Shown: positions 8,054-16,789, counted from the stretch's first letter. The stretch: 64,000 nt of DNA from Pseudomonas sp. PDM14 (GCF_014851905.1 NZ_JACVAQ010000002.1:1426001-1490000); one strand, 5' to 3'. Numbers and translations: made by a program. Notes: generated by a model not told the origin, from the sequence alone.

Positions 8054-8911
8054 ATGGATTTCAACAAGAGCTTCTGGGGCGCCTGCGCCTCGACTTCGCT
8101 GTTCGTGCTGCTCTGGAGCAGCGGGGCGATCTTCGCCCGACTCGGCCTCGACCACGCCTCGGCCCTGGCCTTTCTCATCCTGCGCTTCGCCGTGGCGCTT
8201 GGCGCCCTGGCCCTGTTCGCGCTGTGGAGCCGAACCTGGCTGCCGCAACCCGGCACACGCCTGCGCACCGCCGGCACCGGCCTGCTGCTGATCGCCGGCT
8301 ATTCCATCGGTTACCTGCTGGCGCTCGACAACGGCATCACCCCTGGCGTGCTGGCCACCCTGCTCGGCGTGCAACCGATCCTGACCCAGCTGTTGCTGGA
8401 ACGGCGCTTCCCACTCAACCGCCTGCTCGGCCTGGGCATGGCCCTGCTCGGCCTGGTGCTGGTGGTGTGGCAGAGCATCGGCCTGGCGCATTTTTCCACC
8501 CTGGGGATGAGCTTCGCCCTGCTCGCGCTGGGCTGCATGACAGTGGGTGCGATCCTGCAGAAAGGCTCACAGCAGGCACCATTGCAGACGCTGCCGCTGC
8601 AGTACGCGGTGAGCCTGGGTGCCTGCGCGTTGCTGCTGCCGTTCAAACCGTTCGAGGTGCAGTGGTCGGTCGACTTCCTGATCCCGCTACTGTGGCTCGG
8701 CCTGGTGATCTCGGTGGTGGCGCAATTGCTGCTGTACCGGCTGATCCGCGCCGGCAACCTGGTCAACGTCACCAGCCTGTTCTACCTGGTGCCGGGGGTG
8801 ACGGCGGCGATGGACTACCTGTTCCTCGGCAATCGCATGTCGCTGCTCAGCCTGGCCGGGATGGTGGCGATCCTGATCGGCCTGGCGCTGGTGTTCCGGC
8901 AGAAACGCTAG
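8054..8911 (+). CDS. DMT-family (EamA) transporter
   Basis: A 285-residue integral membrane protein with ten predicted helices in two EamA repeats. The first opens with ASTSLFVLLWSSGAIFARLG (helix 1 with the WSSG motif common in this family); the second begins near residue 150 (LALGCMTVGAILQKGSQQAP). Members export metabolites or amino acids. It stands alone between yebG and the ldh/2-oxoacid dehydrogenase operon on the other strand, so context gives no substrate. The ATG follows a plausible but not strong ribosome site. Confidence 0.88.
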   Translation: MDFNKSFWGACASTSLFVLLWSSGAIFARLGLDHASALAFLILRFAVALGALALFALWSRTWLPQPGTRLRTAGTGLLLIAGYSIGYLLALDNGITPGVLATLLGVQPILTQLLLERRFPLNRLLGLGMALLGLVLVVWQSIGLAHFSTLGMSFALLALGCMTVGAILQKGSQQAPLQTLPLQYAVSLGACALLLPFKPFEVQWSVDFLIPLLWLGLVISVVAQLLLYRLIRAGNLVNVTSLFYLVPGVTAAMDYLFLGNRMSLLSLAGMVAILIGLALVFRQKR

Positions 8912-8982
8912 GCGTGGGTGGTGGAAAATGCTGCACAGCTTTCCACCCGACGTCAGGTCGCCGCGGCGAGCATGCCTGCAAT

Positions 8983-9012
8983 GCAGGGTGGATAACGCGC
9001 TGCCTATCCACC
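8983..9012. repeat. Intergenic palindromic repeat, copy A
   Basis: The element has the form GGGTGGATAACGCG...CTATCCACC, i.e. terminal TGGAT/ATCCA arms around a CAGCGCGT-type core. On the reverse strand it matches the sequence at 46285-46315 (core CAGCGCGT, then TATCCACCCT versus CATCCACCCT). Two related copies in separate intergenic gaps of one window suggest a dispersed family of short palindromic repeats typical of Pseudomonas. Confidence 0.55.
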
Positions 9013-9042
9013 AGCTCTTGCCGCGCTTACCCAGCAAACAAA

Positions 9043-9072
9043 AACGCCCGCGGCATCACTGCCGCGGGCGTT
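9043..9072 (-). terminator. Rho-independent terminator of the ldh/2-oxoacid dehydrogenase operon
   Basis: Perfect 13-bp stem AACGCCCGCGGCA / TGCCGCGGGCGTT with a 4-nt loop, followed on the minus strand by TTTTGTTTG. It sits 20 bp past the E2 stop codon. Confidence 0.85.
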
Positions 9073-9091
9073 CGCGTTTCAGTGCGACGAA

Positions 9092-10207
9092 TCAGCCTTC
9101 CGGCGCCTCCAGCGCCGCGACCAGCGCCTTGAGGAAGCGCGCCGCCTCGCCGCCGGTGGCCGCGCGATGGTCGACGGTCAGCGACAGCGGCAGGATCGGG
9201 TGCACCGCCGGCTTGCCCTCCCAGGCCACCACTTCGTCGCGAATGCCACCGGCACCGATGATCGCCACCTGCGGCGGCACCACGATCGGGTTGGCGTAGC
9301 GGCCGAATAGCGTGCCGAAGTTGGACAGGGTGATGGTCGCCCCCATCATTTCCTGCGGCGGAATCGAACGCGCCTTCACGTCCGCACGCAGGCGCGCCAT
9401 GCCGTCCTTGAGGTCCGCCGCATCACGGGTGCCAACATCACGCAGCACCGGGACGAACAGGCCGTCCGGGGTGTCGACGGCGATACCCAGGTCGAGCTTG
9501 TCGTGCTGGCGGATCGACAGGTTCTTGCCGTCGAACCAGCTGTTGAGCACCGGTTCCACCGTGCACGCGTGGGCAATCGCCTTAGCCAGGCGGATCAGTG
9601 GGTCTCGCGCCTGGCCCCAGCGGTGCAGGTCGGCATCGCCGTAGATAGTCACCGGCACCACCTCGGCATGCGACTTGGCCATGTTGATCGCCATGCTGCG
9701 GCGCACGCCGCGCACCCGCTCGCCGCCGAACTTGTCGCGCGCGGTCTGCGCCGCCGCCTCGACATCGGCACTGGTGACCAGGCCATCGGCGCCGCTGCCG
9801 GCCAGCGAGGCCAGTTCCACGCCGAGCTTGCGCGCCAGCTGGCGTACCGCCGGAGTCGCGCGTGGTGCCAGGTGCTCGCGGGTGGACGGCGCGGCGCCCA
9901 CGAAGAAATTGTCCTCCTGGCTGGCGCCATGTCCGCCGCCATCCAGGCGACCAACCACGGTGCCGGCGTCGTCTTCCCCTTCGTAGGCCAGCAGCGGCTC
10001 GCCAACGTGGAGGATGTCGCCCTCGCCGCCGAAGCACTTGCCCACCACGCCGTCATAGGGCGCGGGGATGTCGACGATAGCCTTGGCGGTTTCCACCGAG
10101 ACCAGCAACTGGTCGGTCTTCACCGTGTCGCCGGCCTTGACGTGCCACTCGACGATCTCGGCTTCCTGCAGGCCTTCGCCCAGGTCGGGCAGTTTGAAAT
10201 ATTTCAT
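9092..10207 (-). CDS. 2-oxoacid dehydrogenase E2 (dihydrolipoamide acyltransferase)
   Basis: A 371-residue E2 core subunit. A single lipoyl domain (1-75) carries the lipoylated Lys42 in VSVETAKAIVDI (ETAKA instead of the common ETDKA). A peripheral subunit-binding domain follows at about 112-148 (ATPAVRQLARKLGVELASL), then the acyltransferase catalytic domain with LTVDHRAATGGEAA near the C terminus, supplying the active-site His. It transfers acyl groups from the E1 reaction to CoA. It is last in an operon with ldh, E1alpha and E1beta, the order of P. aeruginosa PA3418-PA3415; no E3 is encoded, so lipoamide dehydrogenase must come from elsewhere. A branched-chain substrate is inferred from ldh. 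Confidence 0.9.
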   Translation of the reverse strand: MKYFKLPDLGEGLQEAEIVEWHVKAGDTVKTDQLLVSVETAKAIVDIPAPYDGVVGKCFGGEGDILHVGEPLLAYEGEDDAGTVVGRLDGGGHGASQEDNFFVGAAPSTREHLAPRATPAVRQLARKLGVELASLAGSGADGLVTSADVEAAAQTARDKFGGERVRGVRRSMAINMAKSHAEVVPVTIYGDADLHRWGQARDPLIRLAKAIAHACTVEPVLNSWFDGKNLSIRQHDKLDLGIAVDTPDGLFVPVLRDVGTRDAADLKDGMARLRADVKARSIPPQEMMGATITLSNFGTLFGRYANPIVVPPQVAIIGAGGIRDEVVAWEGKPAVHPILPLSLTVDHRAATGGEAARFLKALVAALEAPEG

Positions 10208-10227
10208 TATTGTTCTCCTTGTCTCCC

Positions 10228-10310
10228 ATCTCCCTCAGGGAGAGGCGCTGGGGTGAGGGCAAGCCCGCCCAGGCTCGCCACCCTCACCCCAACCCTCTCC
10301 GGGGAGAGGG
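10228..10310. repeat. Inverted REP-like pair between the E1beta and E2 genes
   Basis: Two inverted copies face each other: CTCCCTCAGGGAGAGGCGCT then GGGGTGAGGG (10230-10259), and CCCTCACCCC followed by AACCCTCTCCGGGGAGAGGG (10281-10310). They could fold into a long hairpin in the polycistronic mRNA. Such GAGGG/CCCTC palindromes are scattered through many gammaproteobacterial genomes and often lie between cistrons, where they can tune mRNA decay. A degenerate copy lies at 46331-46355. Confidence 0.7.
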
Positions 10311-10315
10311 TGTGA

Positions 10316-11305
10316 TCATGCGTAGTTGAGGGTGCTGTCGCAGGCGGCCAGGATGTCGTCGACGCCGGGGATGTAGAGCTGTTCCAGGCGGTACAACGGC
10401 GGCGGAATGTCCGGCGCGGTAACCCGCTGGATCGGCGCCTGCAGATCGAGCAAGGCGCGCTCGTAGAGGCTGGCGGCGATCTCGGCGCCGACCCCGCACG
10501 AACGCGGCGCCTCGTGCACGATCACGCAGCGCCCGGTCTTGCGCACCGAGGCCTCTAGGGTGTCGAGGTCGAGCGGCTTGACGCAGGCGACGTCGATCAC
10601 CTCGGCGGACACGCCCTGCTCGGCCAGTCGATCAGCGGCCTGCAGGGTTTCGTGCACGCTGGCACCCCAGCTGATCAGGGTGATGTCGCTGCCCTCGCGC
10701 AGGGTGAAGCAGGTGTCGAGCGGCAGGCGCTTGCCATCGTCGACCAGCACCTGCGGGTTCATCCGGTACAGCCGCGTCGGCTCGAGGAAGATCACCGGAT
10801 CGGGATCGTCGATGGCCGCCAGCAGCAGACCGTAGGCACGTGCCGGCGAGGACGGGATGACCACACGCAGGCCCGGCACGTGGGCAAACAGCGCCTCGGT
10901 GCTTTCGCTGTGGTGCTCCGGCGCACGGATACCGGCGCCCATCGGGCTGCGCAGCACCATCGGGCAACTGAGGCGCCCGCGCGTGCGGTTGCGCAGGCGC
11001 GCGGCGTGGGTCACCAGGTGTTCCATGGCAGCGAAGACGAAGCCGAGGAACTGGATTTCCATCACCGGTTTCAAGCCTTGTGCGGCCATGCCCACGGACA
11101 GGCCGGCGATCATGGTTTCTGCCAGCGGTGTATCGATCACCCGCTTGAAGCCGAAGCTGTCGCGCAGGCCGGCGGTGGCGCGGAACACCCCGCCGTTGAC
11201 GCCGACGTCCTCACCGAGCACCACCACGTTTTCGTCTTCTTGCATGGCGCGGTGCAGCGCCAGGTTGACCGCATCGAGCAGGGCGTACTTCTTCACGTCA
11301 CTCAT
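10316..11305 (-). CDS. 2-oxoacid dehydrogenase E1 component, beta subunit
   Basis: A 329-residue beta subunit of a heterotetrameric thiamine diphosphate enzyme. It has the transketolase pyrimidine-binding domain (about 5-180; VVLGEDVGVNGGVFRATAGL, RVIDTPLAETMIAGLSVGMA) and the C-terminal transketolase domain (about 195-315). With E1alpha it decarboxylates a 2-oxoacid and acylates the E2 lipoyl group. The ATG at 11305 (MSDVKKYALLDA) overlaps the E1alpha stop by 8 nt. Annotated as pyruvate type in P. aeruginosa, but adjacency to leucine dehydrogenase favours branched-chain 2-oxoacids (inference). Confidence 0.9.
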   Translation of the reverse strand: MSDVKKYALLDAVNLALHRAMQEDENVVVLGEDVGVNGGVFRATAGLRDSFGFKRVIDTPLAETMIAGLSVGMAAQGLKPVMEIQFLGFVFAAMEHLVTHAARLRNRTRGRLSCPMVLRSPMGAGIRAPEHHSESTEALFAHVPGLRVVIPSSPARAYGLLLAAIDDPDPVIFLEPTRLYRMNPQVLVDDGKRLPLDTCFTLREGSDITLISWGASVHETLQAADRLAEQGVSAEVIDVACVKPLDLDTLEASVRKTGRCVIVHEAPRSCGVGAEIAASLYERALLDLQAPIQRVTAPDIPPPLYRLEQLYIPGVDDILAACDSTLNYA

Positions 11306-12395
11306 GGCCAGCACCTCCCTCGCGGCGCGCCGCCCGCTCGAGCAACGCCTCGCGCTGGTCGGCAAGCACCGCCGGCCACTGCGCGTAGACGTGGTCGATG
11401 ATCGACTCCACCGGCTGGTTGCCGGCGCTTTCGAAGTTGTCCACGGCCTGCTGCACCAGGGCCTGGCATTCGCCGATCAGCGCCTGCTCGCGGCCTTCGT
11501 CCCACACGCCCTGGCTGGCGAGGAAGGTCTGCATGCGCTTGATCGGTTCTTCCTCCCAGGCTTTCTTCACCTCGTCGGCACTGCGGTAGCGGGTGGCATC
11601 GTCGGCAGTGGTGTGGTCACCGAGGCGATAGCTCAGGCATTCGAGCAGCACCGGGCCCTTGCCCTGGCGGGCGCGGTCCAGCGCCACCTGCATGCGGTCG
11701 TAGACGGCGAGGATGTCGTTGCCGTCGACCTGTTCACCGTGGAAGCCGGCGCCAATCGCCTTCTGCGCCAGGCTCGGCGCGCCACTCTGGATGCGCCGCG
11801 GGGTGGAGATCGCCCACTGGTTGTTGTTGACCACGAACACCACCGGCAACTGCCAGGCACCAGCGACATTGAGCGCCTCGAGGAAGTCGCCCTTGCTGGT
11901 GGCGCCGTCACCGCAAGTGGTCACGGTGGCGCGGTGTTCGCCGCGGATCTTGAACGCTGTGGCCACGCCGCAGGCATGCAGCGACTGAGTGGCGATGGGC
12001 ACGCACAGCGGGAAGTCCTCGGCCACCGCCGGGTCAACGTAGACGCTGCCGCGCTCGTCGCCGCCCCAGTAGAGGAGGATCTCTTCCATCCTCACCCCGC
12101 GCATCAGCTGCACGGCGGTGTCGCGGTAGTACGGCACGAGCACGTCGTCGCCGCGCATCAGGCTGCCAATGGCGACACCGATGGCCTCCTGGCCGAGCGT
12201 CGGTGCGTAGGTGCCGATGCGCCCGGTGCGCTGCAGGGCCACCGCCTTCTGGTCGAACAGGCGGGTGAGGACCATTTGCCGGTACAGGCGGGTGAGCAGG
12301 TTGAAGTCGTCGGCCCAGGCGGGAAGCTCGCCGGTGAGGCGGCCATCGGGCGCTAGATAGCGGGTGTACGGGAGGTCGATCTTGTTATGGGTCAT
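11298..12395 (-). CDS. 2-oxoacid dehydrogenase E1 component, alpha subunit
   Basis: A 365-residue thiamine diphosphate-binding subunit. The cofactor motif runs from GDGATSKGDFLEALNVAG to VVNNNQWAIS (the GDG...NN signature), and RYRSADEVKKAW is the region of the phosphorylation loop in mitochondrial homologues. It performs the irreversible decarboxylation of a 2-oxoacid. I chose the ATG at 12395 (MTHNKIDLPYTRYLAPDGRL); another in-frame ATG lies 9 nt upstream. It is the second gene after ldh: leucine dehydrogenase would make the branched-chain oxoacid that this complex oxidises. Confidence 0.9.
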   Translation of the reverse strand: MTHNKIDLPYTRYLAPDGRLTGELPAWADDFNLLTRLYRQMVLTRLFDQKAVALQRTGRIGTYAPTLGQEAIGVAIGSLMRGDDVLVPYYRDTAVQLMRGVRMEEILLYWGGDERGSVYVDPAVAEDFPLCVPIATQSLHACGVATAFKIRGEHRATVTTCGDGATSKGDFLEALNVAGAWQLPVVFVVNNNQWAISTPRRIQSGAPSLAQKAIGAGFHGEQVDGNDILAVYDRMQVALDRARQGKGPVLLECLSYRLGDHTTADDATRYRSADEVKKAWEEEPIKRMQTFLASQGVWDEGREQALIGECQALVQQAVDNFESAGNQPVESIIDHVYAQWPAVLADQREALLERAARREGGAGHE

Positions 12396-12503
12396 TGCGT
12401 GCATCCTCAGGACTCGCGTCCTCAACACACCGGTGGGTGTGATGGCGTTACCCCGCTGCTTGTGGCGGCGGGAGGGTTTGGCGGCCAGGCTTCGGGTAGA
12501 AGC

Positions 12504-13526
12504 CTAGCCGCCGTAAAGCAGGTGCTCGGCCAGCGCATCGGCGATTCGCGCGGGTGAGCGCTTGTCGGCCTGAGCGTGGGCGTAGATGTCGCTCAAGCGT
12601 AACCCGATCTGCGCCAGATGGGCAGTGACGGCCTGCAAGCTTTCGCCACGGTGGGTCAGGGCCACATGGATCAGGCCGCCGGCGTTGATCACGTAGTCCG
12701 GCGCATAGAGGATGCCGCGCGCGTCCAGCTCGTCGGCGATCTCCACACTGGCCAATTGATTGTTGGCGGCACCGGCGATGGCGGCGCACTGCAGACGCCC
12801 GACGCTCTCGCCATTCAGCACGCCACCCAGGCCGCACGGGGCGAGGATGTCGCAAGGCACGTCGAGCAGCTCCGCGCTGTTCACCGCCACCGCGCCAAGC
12901 TCCTCCACCGCCAGTTGCACGCGTCCGCCATCGAGGTCGGCGACCACCAGCTCGACGCCAGACGCCGCCAGCTGTTCGGCGAGGGCGAAGCCGACGTTAC
13001 CCAGACCCTGGATCGCCACGCGCAGGCCCTGCAGGTCGGTACTGCCAAAGCGCGCTTCTGCCGTGGCGCGAATGCCGGCGTAAACGCCCAGGGCGGTGTG
13101 CGGCGACGGGTCACCGGCAGCCGTGGTGCTGGTGACGTGGCGGGTGTGCTGGGCGATGCAGTCCATGTCGGCGCTGGAGGTGCCGCTGTCCATGGCGGTG
13201 ATGTAGCGCCCGCCCAGGGTGTCGATCATGCGGCCGAAGGCTTCGAACAGCGCGCCGCGGTTGTCCACATGCGCCGGGCGGATGATCACCGCCTTGCCGC
13301 CGCCCTGGGCGAGCCCGGCCAGCGCGGCCTTGTAGCTCGTCCCCGTAGCCAGGCGGATGGCATCGCGCACGGCGCTGTCGGTATCGGCATAGGCGAGGTA
13401 GCGGCAGCCGCCGAGTGCGGGGCCGCGACGGGTGTTGTGGATGGCAATGATGGCCTGCAGGCCGGTGAGCGGGTCCTGCGCCAGGTGCAAGGCTTCGAGC
13501 CGGGCGCTTTCCATCAGGGCGAACAT
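12504..13526 (-). CDS. ldh: Leucine dehydrogenase (Glu/Leu/Phe/Val dehydrogenase family)
   Basis: A 340-residue NAD-dependent amino-acid dehydrogenase. The N-terminal catalytic domain has the glycine-rich segment GGCRYLAY and the catalytic Lys in LAGLAQGGGKAVI. DSGTSSADMDCI carries the catalytic Asp loop. The C-terminal Rossmann domain has VAIQGLGNVGFALAEQL. It oxidatively deaminates branched-chain amino acids to 2-oxoacids. It is the first gene of an operon with E1alpha, E1beta and E2 and corresponds to P. aeruginosa PA3418. Together they give a two-step route from Leu/Ile/Val to acyl-CoA. Confidence 0.9.
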   Translation of the reverse strand: MFALMESARLEALHLAQDPLTGLQAIIAIHNTRRGPALGGCRYLAYADTDSAVRDAIRLATGTSYKAALAGLAQGGGKAVIIRPAHVDNRGALFEAFGRMIDTLGGRYITAMDSGTSSADMDCIAQHTRHVTSTTAAGDPSPHTALGVYAGIRATAEARFGSTDLQGLRVAIQGLGNVGFALAEQLAASGVELVVADLDGGRVQLAVEELGAVAVNSAELLDVPCDILAPCGLGGVLNGESVGRLQCAAIAGAANNQLASVEIADELDARGILYAPDYVINAGGLIHVALTHRGESLQAVTAHLAQIGLRLSDIYAHAQADKRSPARIADALAEHLLYGG

Positions 13527-13697
13527 GCGGGTCTTTCCTGGCGGGTTTAACAGCCAGTATAGGCAGCACGCCGCGGCGGCCTGGGTCGACTGGGCATAAG
13601 TTCGGCCCGGTTGATAACCGAACCTTAGGGTGCGCCGCGCGCATCAGAAGCCACCGCATTGTCAGCGAAGTGCACGGCGCCCCCTACATCCAGCAGC

Positions 13698-14687
13698 TCA
13701 GCGGCCCTGTACCTTCCACCACTGGCAGAACTCTTCCAGTGCCGTCCACACCGGCACCTGCGGGTCATAGTCGAGGTACTGGCGGGCGCGACTGATATCG
13801 AGGGAGAAGTCGCGCGCCATCACCGCCACGCCGAGGCGGAACAGGCTTGGCTCGGGCCGACCGGGCAGCAGCTTGCACACCGTCTCGTTGAGCACGGCCG
13901 CTCCGTAGGCCACGCCGAACGGCATGTGCCGGGTCACGGGCGGCAGGTCGAACTGGCGCAGCACGAAGTTGACCACGTCCCACAGCGGCAGCGGCGTGCC
14001 GTTGCTGATGTTGTACACCTTGCCGAGCGCCGGGCCGGCGGCCAGCAGGCTGCTGAGCAAGGCATCGTTGAGGTTCTGCATGCTGGTGAAGTCGACCTTA
14101 TTCAGGCCGTTGCCGATGATCGCCAGGCGCCCCTTGCGGTGCATGTTGATCAGCCGCGGGAAGATGCTGGTGTCGCCGGCACCGGTGACGAAGCGCGGGC
14201 GCAGGGCGACCACTTCCAGGCCGAATTCCTGTGCCTCGAAGACCTTCTGCTCGGCGATGTATTTGGTCGCGCCGTAATGGTCGACGAAGCGCTTGGGCAC
14301 CTGCTCTTCCTTGAGGCCGACATGCGACTTGCCATCAAAGTACACCGACGGCGAGGACAGATGCACCAGGCGGCGCACGCCTTGCCCCAGGCAGCCCTCA
14401 ATGATGTTCTGGGTGACCACCACGTTGGCCTGGTGGAAATGCTGATAGCTGCCCCACACGCCGACCGCGCCGGCGCAATGCACCACGGCCTCGACATCGC
14501 GGCACAGGCGGTGCGCCAGGTCGGGATCGTCGAGGTCGCCCTGGACGAACTCGGCGCCGCGGTTGGTCAGGTGCTTCACCGCGTCCGGGCGGCGGCCGGT
14601 GACCCGCACCGTCAGCCCCTGCTCCAGGGCGAAGCGGGCGAAACGTCCGCCGATGAACCCACTCGCCCCTGTCACCAGAATCTTCAT
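13698..14687 (-). CDS. NAD(P)-dependent epimerase/3-beta-HSD-like reductase
   Basis: A 329-residue extended SDR. The N terminus MKILVTGASGFIGGRFAR is the TGxxGxxG dinucleotide-binding motif, and HYGATKYIAEQKVF supplies the catalytic YxxxK. Sequence style (HCAGAVGVWGSYQHFHQANV, SSPSVYFDG) resembles 3-beta-hydroxysteroid dehydrogenase/isomerase-like proteins and OleD-type reductases. The substrate is unknown. I placed the start at the ATG at 14687, where the Rossmann fold begins. It lies between ldh and argP on the same strand, with gaps of 171 and 89 bp, and is probably transcribed alone. Confidence 0.85.
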   Translation of the reverse strand: MKILVTGASGFIGGRFARFALEQGLTVRVTGRRPDAVKHLTNRGAEFVQGDLDDPDLAHRLCRDVEAVVHCAGAVGVWGSYQHFHQANVVVTQNIIEGCLGQGVRRLVHLSSPSVYFDGKSHVGLKEEQVPKRFVDHYGATKYIAEQKVFEAQEFGLEVVALRPRFVTGAGDTSIFPRLINMHRKGRLAIIGNGLNKVDFTSMQNLNDALLSSLLAAGPALGKVYNISNGTPLPLWDVVNFVLRQFDLPPVTRHMPFGVAYGAAVLNETVCKLLPGRPEPSLFRLGVAVMARDFSLDISRARQYLDYDPQVPVWTALEEFCQWWKVQGR

Positions 14688-14776
14688 TGCACGCTCCCCA
14701 TTGATTCTTCTTGTGCCTGCGACTCTAGCAGTCGCCTTGGCGCACCGCGCTGACCATCCGAGCCAAGCGCATGGCC

Positions 14777-15673
14777 CTAACCCGGCAACGGCACCAGCCA
14801 GTGCTGCGCCTGGCGCTGCAGGTGGGTGGTCAGCTCCGCCAGCAGCTCGCCGCCGCTGCGCCAGTGGTGCCAGTACAGCGGCACATCCAGCGGCCGCCCC
14901 GGAATGATCTCGACCAGCGCACCCCGCGCCAGTTCGTCCTGCACCTGCAGTTCCGGCACCAGGCCCCAGCCGAAACCGGCCTCGGCCAGGCGCACGAAGC
15001 CTTCCGACGATGGGCACAGGTGATGGGCGAAGCCGCCACTGACGCCGAGATCGGCGAGGTAACGGTGCTGCAGCAGGTCGTCCGGGCCGAAGACGATGGC
15101 CGGCACCCGCACCAGCCGCTCGGGCGCCACGCCCTGGGCGAAGTGCCGGGCGACGAACGCCGGGCTGGCCAGAGCACGGTAGCGCATGGCGCCCAACGGC
15201 AACGACCGTGCGCCGGCCACCGGGCGTTCGGCCGCGCACACACAGGCGGCCACCTCACCGGCGCGCATGCGCTTGAGGCCGACCTCCTGGTCCTCCACCA
15301 CCAGATCGAGCAGCAGCCGTTGCTCGGCGCAGAAGTCACCAACCGTGCCCGCCCACCAAGTCGCCAGGCTGTCGGCGTTGAGGGCGATGCGCAGGCGCTC
15401 GGGCAAGCCGCCTTCGTCCAGTGCTGGCACCTGGCCCTGCAGGTCGCGTTCGAGCAGGCGCACCTGCTGCACATGGTTGAGCAGGCGCCGGCCGATCTCC
15501 GTTGGCGCGGGCGGCGTGGCGCGCACCAGCACCGGCTGGCCGACGCGGGCTTCGAGCAGCTTGACCCGCTGCGAAACCGCCGACTGCGACAGGCCGAGCA
15601 ACTGCGCCGCGCGCTCGAAGCCGCCCTGCTCCACCACGGCGGCCAGGGCGGCAAGCAATTTGTAGTCGAACAA
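14777..15673 (-). CDS. argP: LysR-type regulator ArgP (IciA)
   Basis: A 298-residue LysR regulator. The N-terminal winged HTH has FERAAQLLGLSQSAVSQRVK, and the C-terminal effector domain begins near residue 92. The start MFDYKLLAALAAVVEQGGFE is characteristic of ArgP/LysG, which activate arginine/lysine exporters in response to basic amino acids. It is divergent from an ACT-domain gene and an argO-like exporter, with an AT-rich 97-bp intergenic region (ATTAATTTTTCTTATACA at 15703-15720) suited to a shared promoter/operator. The same arrangement sits upstream of sodB in P. aeruginosa. Confidence 0.9.
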   Translation of the reverse strand: MFDYKLLAALAAVVEQGGFERAAQLLGLSQSAVSQRVKLLEARVGQPVLVRATPPAPTEIGRRLLNHVQQVRLLERDLQGQVPALDEGGLPERLRIALNADSLATWWAGTVGDFCAEQRLLLDLVVEDQEVGLKRMRAGEVAACVCAAERPVAGARSLPLGAMRYRALASPAFVARHFAQGVAPERLVRVPAIVFGPDDLLQHRYLADLGVSGGFAHHLCPSSEGFVRLAEAGFGWGLVPELQVQDELARGALVEIIPGRPLDVPLYWHHWRSGGELLAELTTHLQRQAQHWLVPLPG

Positions 15674-15770
15674 ATCAGTTTTCCTAATGAGCGATCAGCA
15701 TGATTAATTTTTCTTATACAGCGTTGCGCCCCAGACTGGCCACCATTGCTCATCCACAGGACGTATCGAC

Positions 15771-16172
15771 ATGACCGGCGAAACCTCACTCGCAGTGCTG
15801 CTGCGCAGCCTCGCACCCCACCTCAACGAGGGCGACTACGTGTTCTGCAGCGTGCACGATGCGGCCCAGGTGGCCGGCGCCGAGCTGATCGGCAGCATCC
15901 GCGAGGCGGAAGGCCTCAGCGTGATCCTCGCCCGCGGCGAAGCTGATCGTCTCGGCTTGGCCTACGACTACATCGCCGCCTGGATCAGCCTCACCGTGCA
16001 TTCGGCGCTGTCGGCGGTGGGTTTGACCGCGGCCTTCGCCAACGCCCTGGCGGCCGAAGGCATCAGCTGCAACGTGATCGCCGGCTACCACCACGATCAC
16101 CTGTTCGTTGCCCGCGCAGACGCCGAGCGCGCCATGGCCGCCCTGCGCCAGCTGGCCGCCGGCAGAGCGTGA
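15771..16172 (+). CDS. ACT-domain protein
   Basis: A 133-residue protein with the ACT_7/DUF2241-type sequence. Segments such as GDYVFCSVHDA and WISLTVHSALSAVGLTAAFA, then GISCNVIAGYHHDHLFVARA, fit a beta-alpha-beta ACT fold with one ligand-binding unit. ACT domains bind amino acids and usually control enzymes or transporters. Its stop overlaps the GTG start of the ArgO-like exporter (GTGA), and it is divergent from argP, so it probably senses the exported amino acid. The regulatory role is inferred from context. Confidence 0.8.
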   Translation: MTGETSLAVLLRSLAPHLNEGDYVFCSVHDAAQVAGAELIGSIREAEGLSVILARGEADRLGLAYDYIAAWISLTVHSALSAVGLTAAFANALAAEGISCNVIAGYHHDHLFVARADAERAMAALRQLAAGRA

Positions 16173-16789
16173 TCGAGATGTGGCAGAGCTACTTCAACGG
16201 CGTGCTGGTGGCCGCCGGCCTGATCGTCGCCATCGGAGCACAGAACGTCTTCGTCCTGGCGCAGAGCCTGCGCCGTGAACACCACCTGCCGGTCGCCGCC
16301 CTGTGCGTGCTGTGCGATGCGCTGCTGGTTGCCGCCGGGGTATTCGGCCTGGCCGCGCTGCTGACGCAGAGCCCGCAACTGCTGGCGGTGGCACGCTGGG
16401 GCGGCGCGGCCTTCCTGCTCTGGTACGGGGGCAAGGCGCTGCTGCGTGCGCTGCGGCCGCAAGCGTTGCACCAGGATGACGAGCAGGCGCCGCGCTCGCT
16501 GCACGCAGTATTGCTGGCCGCGCTGGCGGTGACCCTGCTCAACCCGCATGTGTACCTCGACACCGTACTGCTGATCGGCTCGCTCGGTGCCCAGCAGCCA
16601 CAGCCGGGCGCCTATGCCCTCGGCGCGGCGAGCGCATCGCTGCTGTGGTTCTTCAGCCTGGCCCTCGGCGCCGCCTGGCTCGCCCCCTGGCTGGCACGCC
16701 CGGCGACCTGGCGCGTGCTCGACCTGAGCGTGGCGGCGATGATGTTCGCGGTGGCCTGGCAACTGATCGTCCACGCCCCCGGCGCATGA
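16169..16789 (+). CDS. argO: LysE/ArgO-family basic amino-acid exporter
   Basis: A 206-residue membrane protein with five to six helices. Near the N terminus is the family signature GLIVAIGAQNVFVLAQSLRR (G-x-QN-x-FVL). It exports arginine or lysine from the cytoplasm to prevent toxic accumulation. The GTG at 16169 overlaps the preceding stop; an ATG three codons later is an alternative start. ArgP across the divergent promoter is the expected activator. Strong call to family; arginine versus lysine cannot be separated by eye. Confidence 0.88.
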   Translation: MIEMWQSYFNGVLVAAGLIVAIGAQNVFVLAQSLRREHHLPVAALCVLCDALLVAAGVFGLAALLTQSPQLLAVARWGGAAFLLWYGGKALLRALRPQALHQDDEQAPRSLHAVLLAALAVTLLNPHVYLDTVLLIGSLGAQQPQPGAYALGAASASLLWFFSLALGAAWLAPWLARPATWRVLDLSVAAMMFAVAWQLIVHAPGA

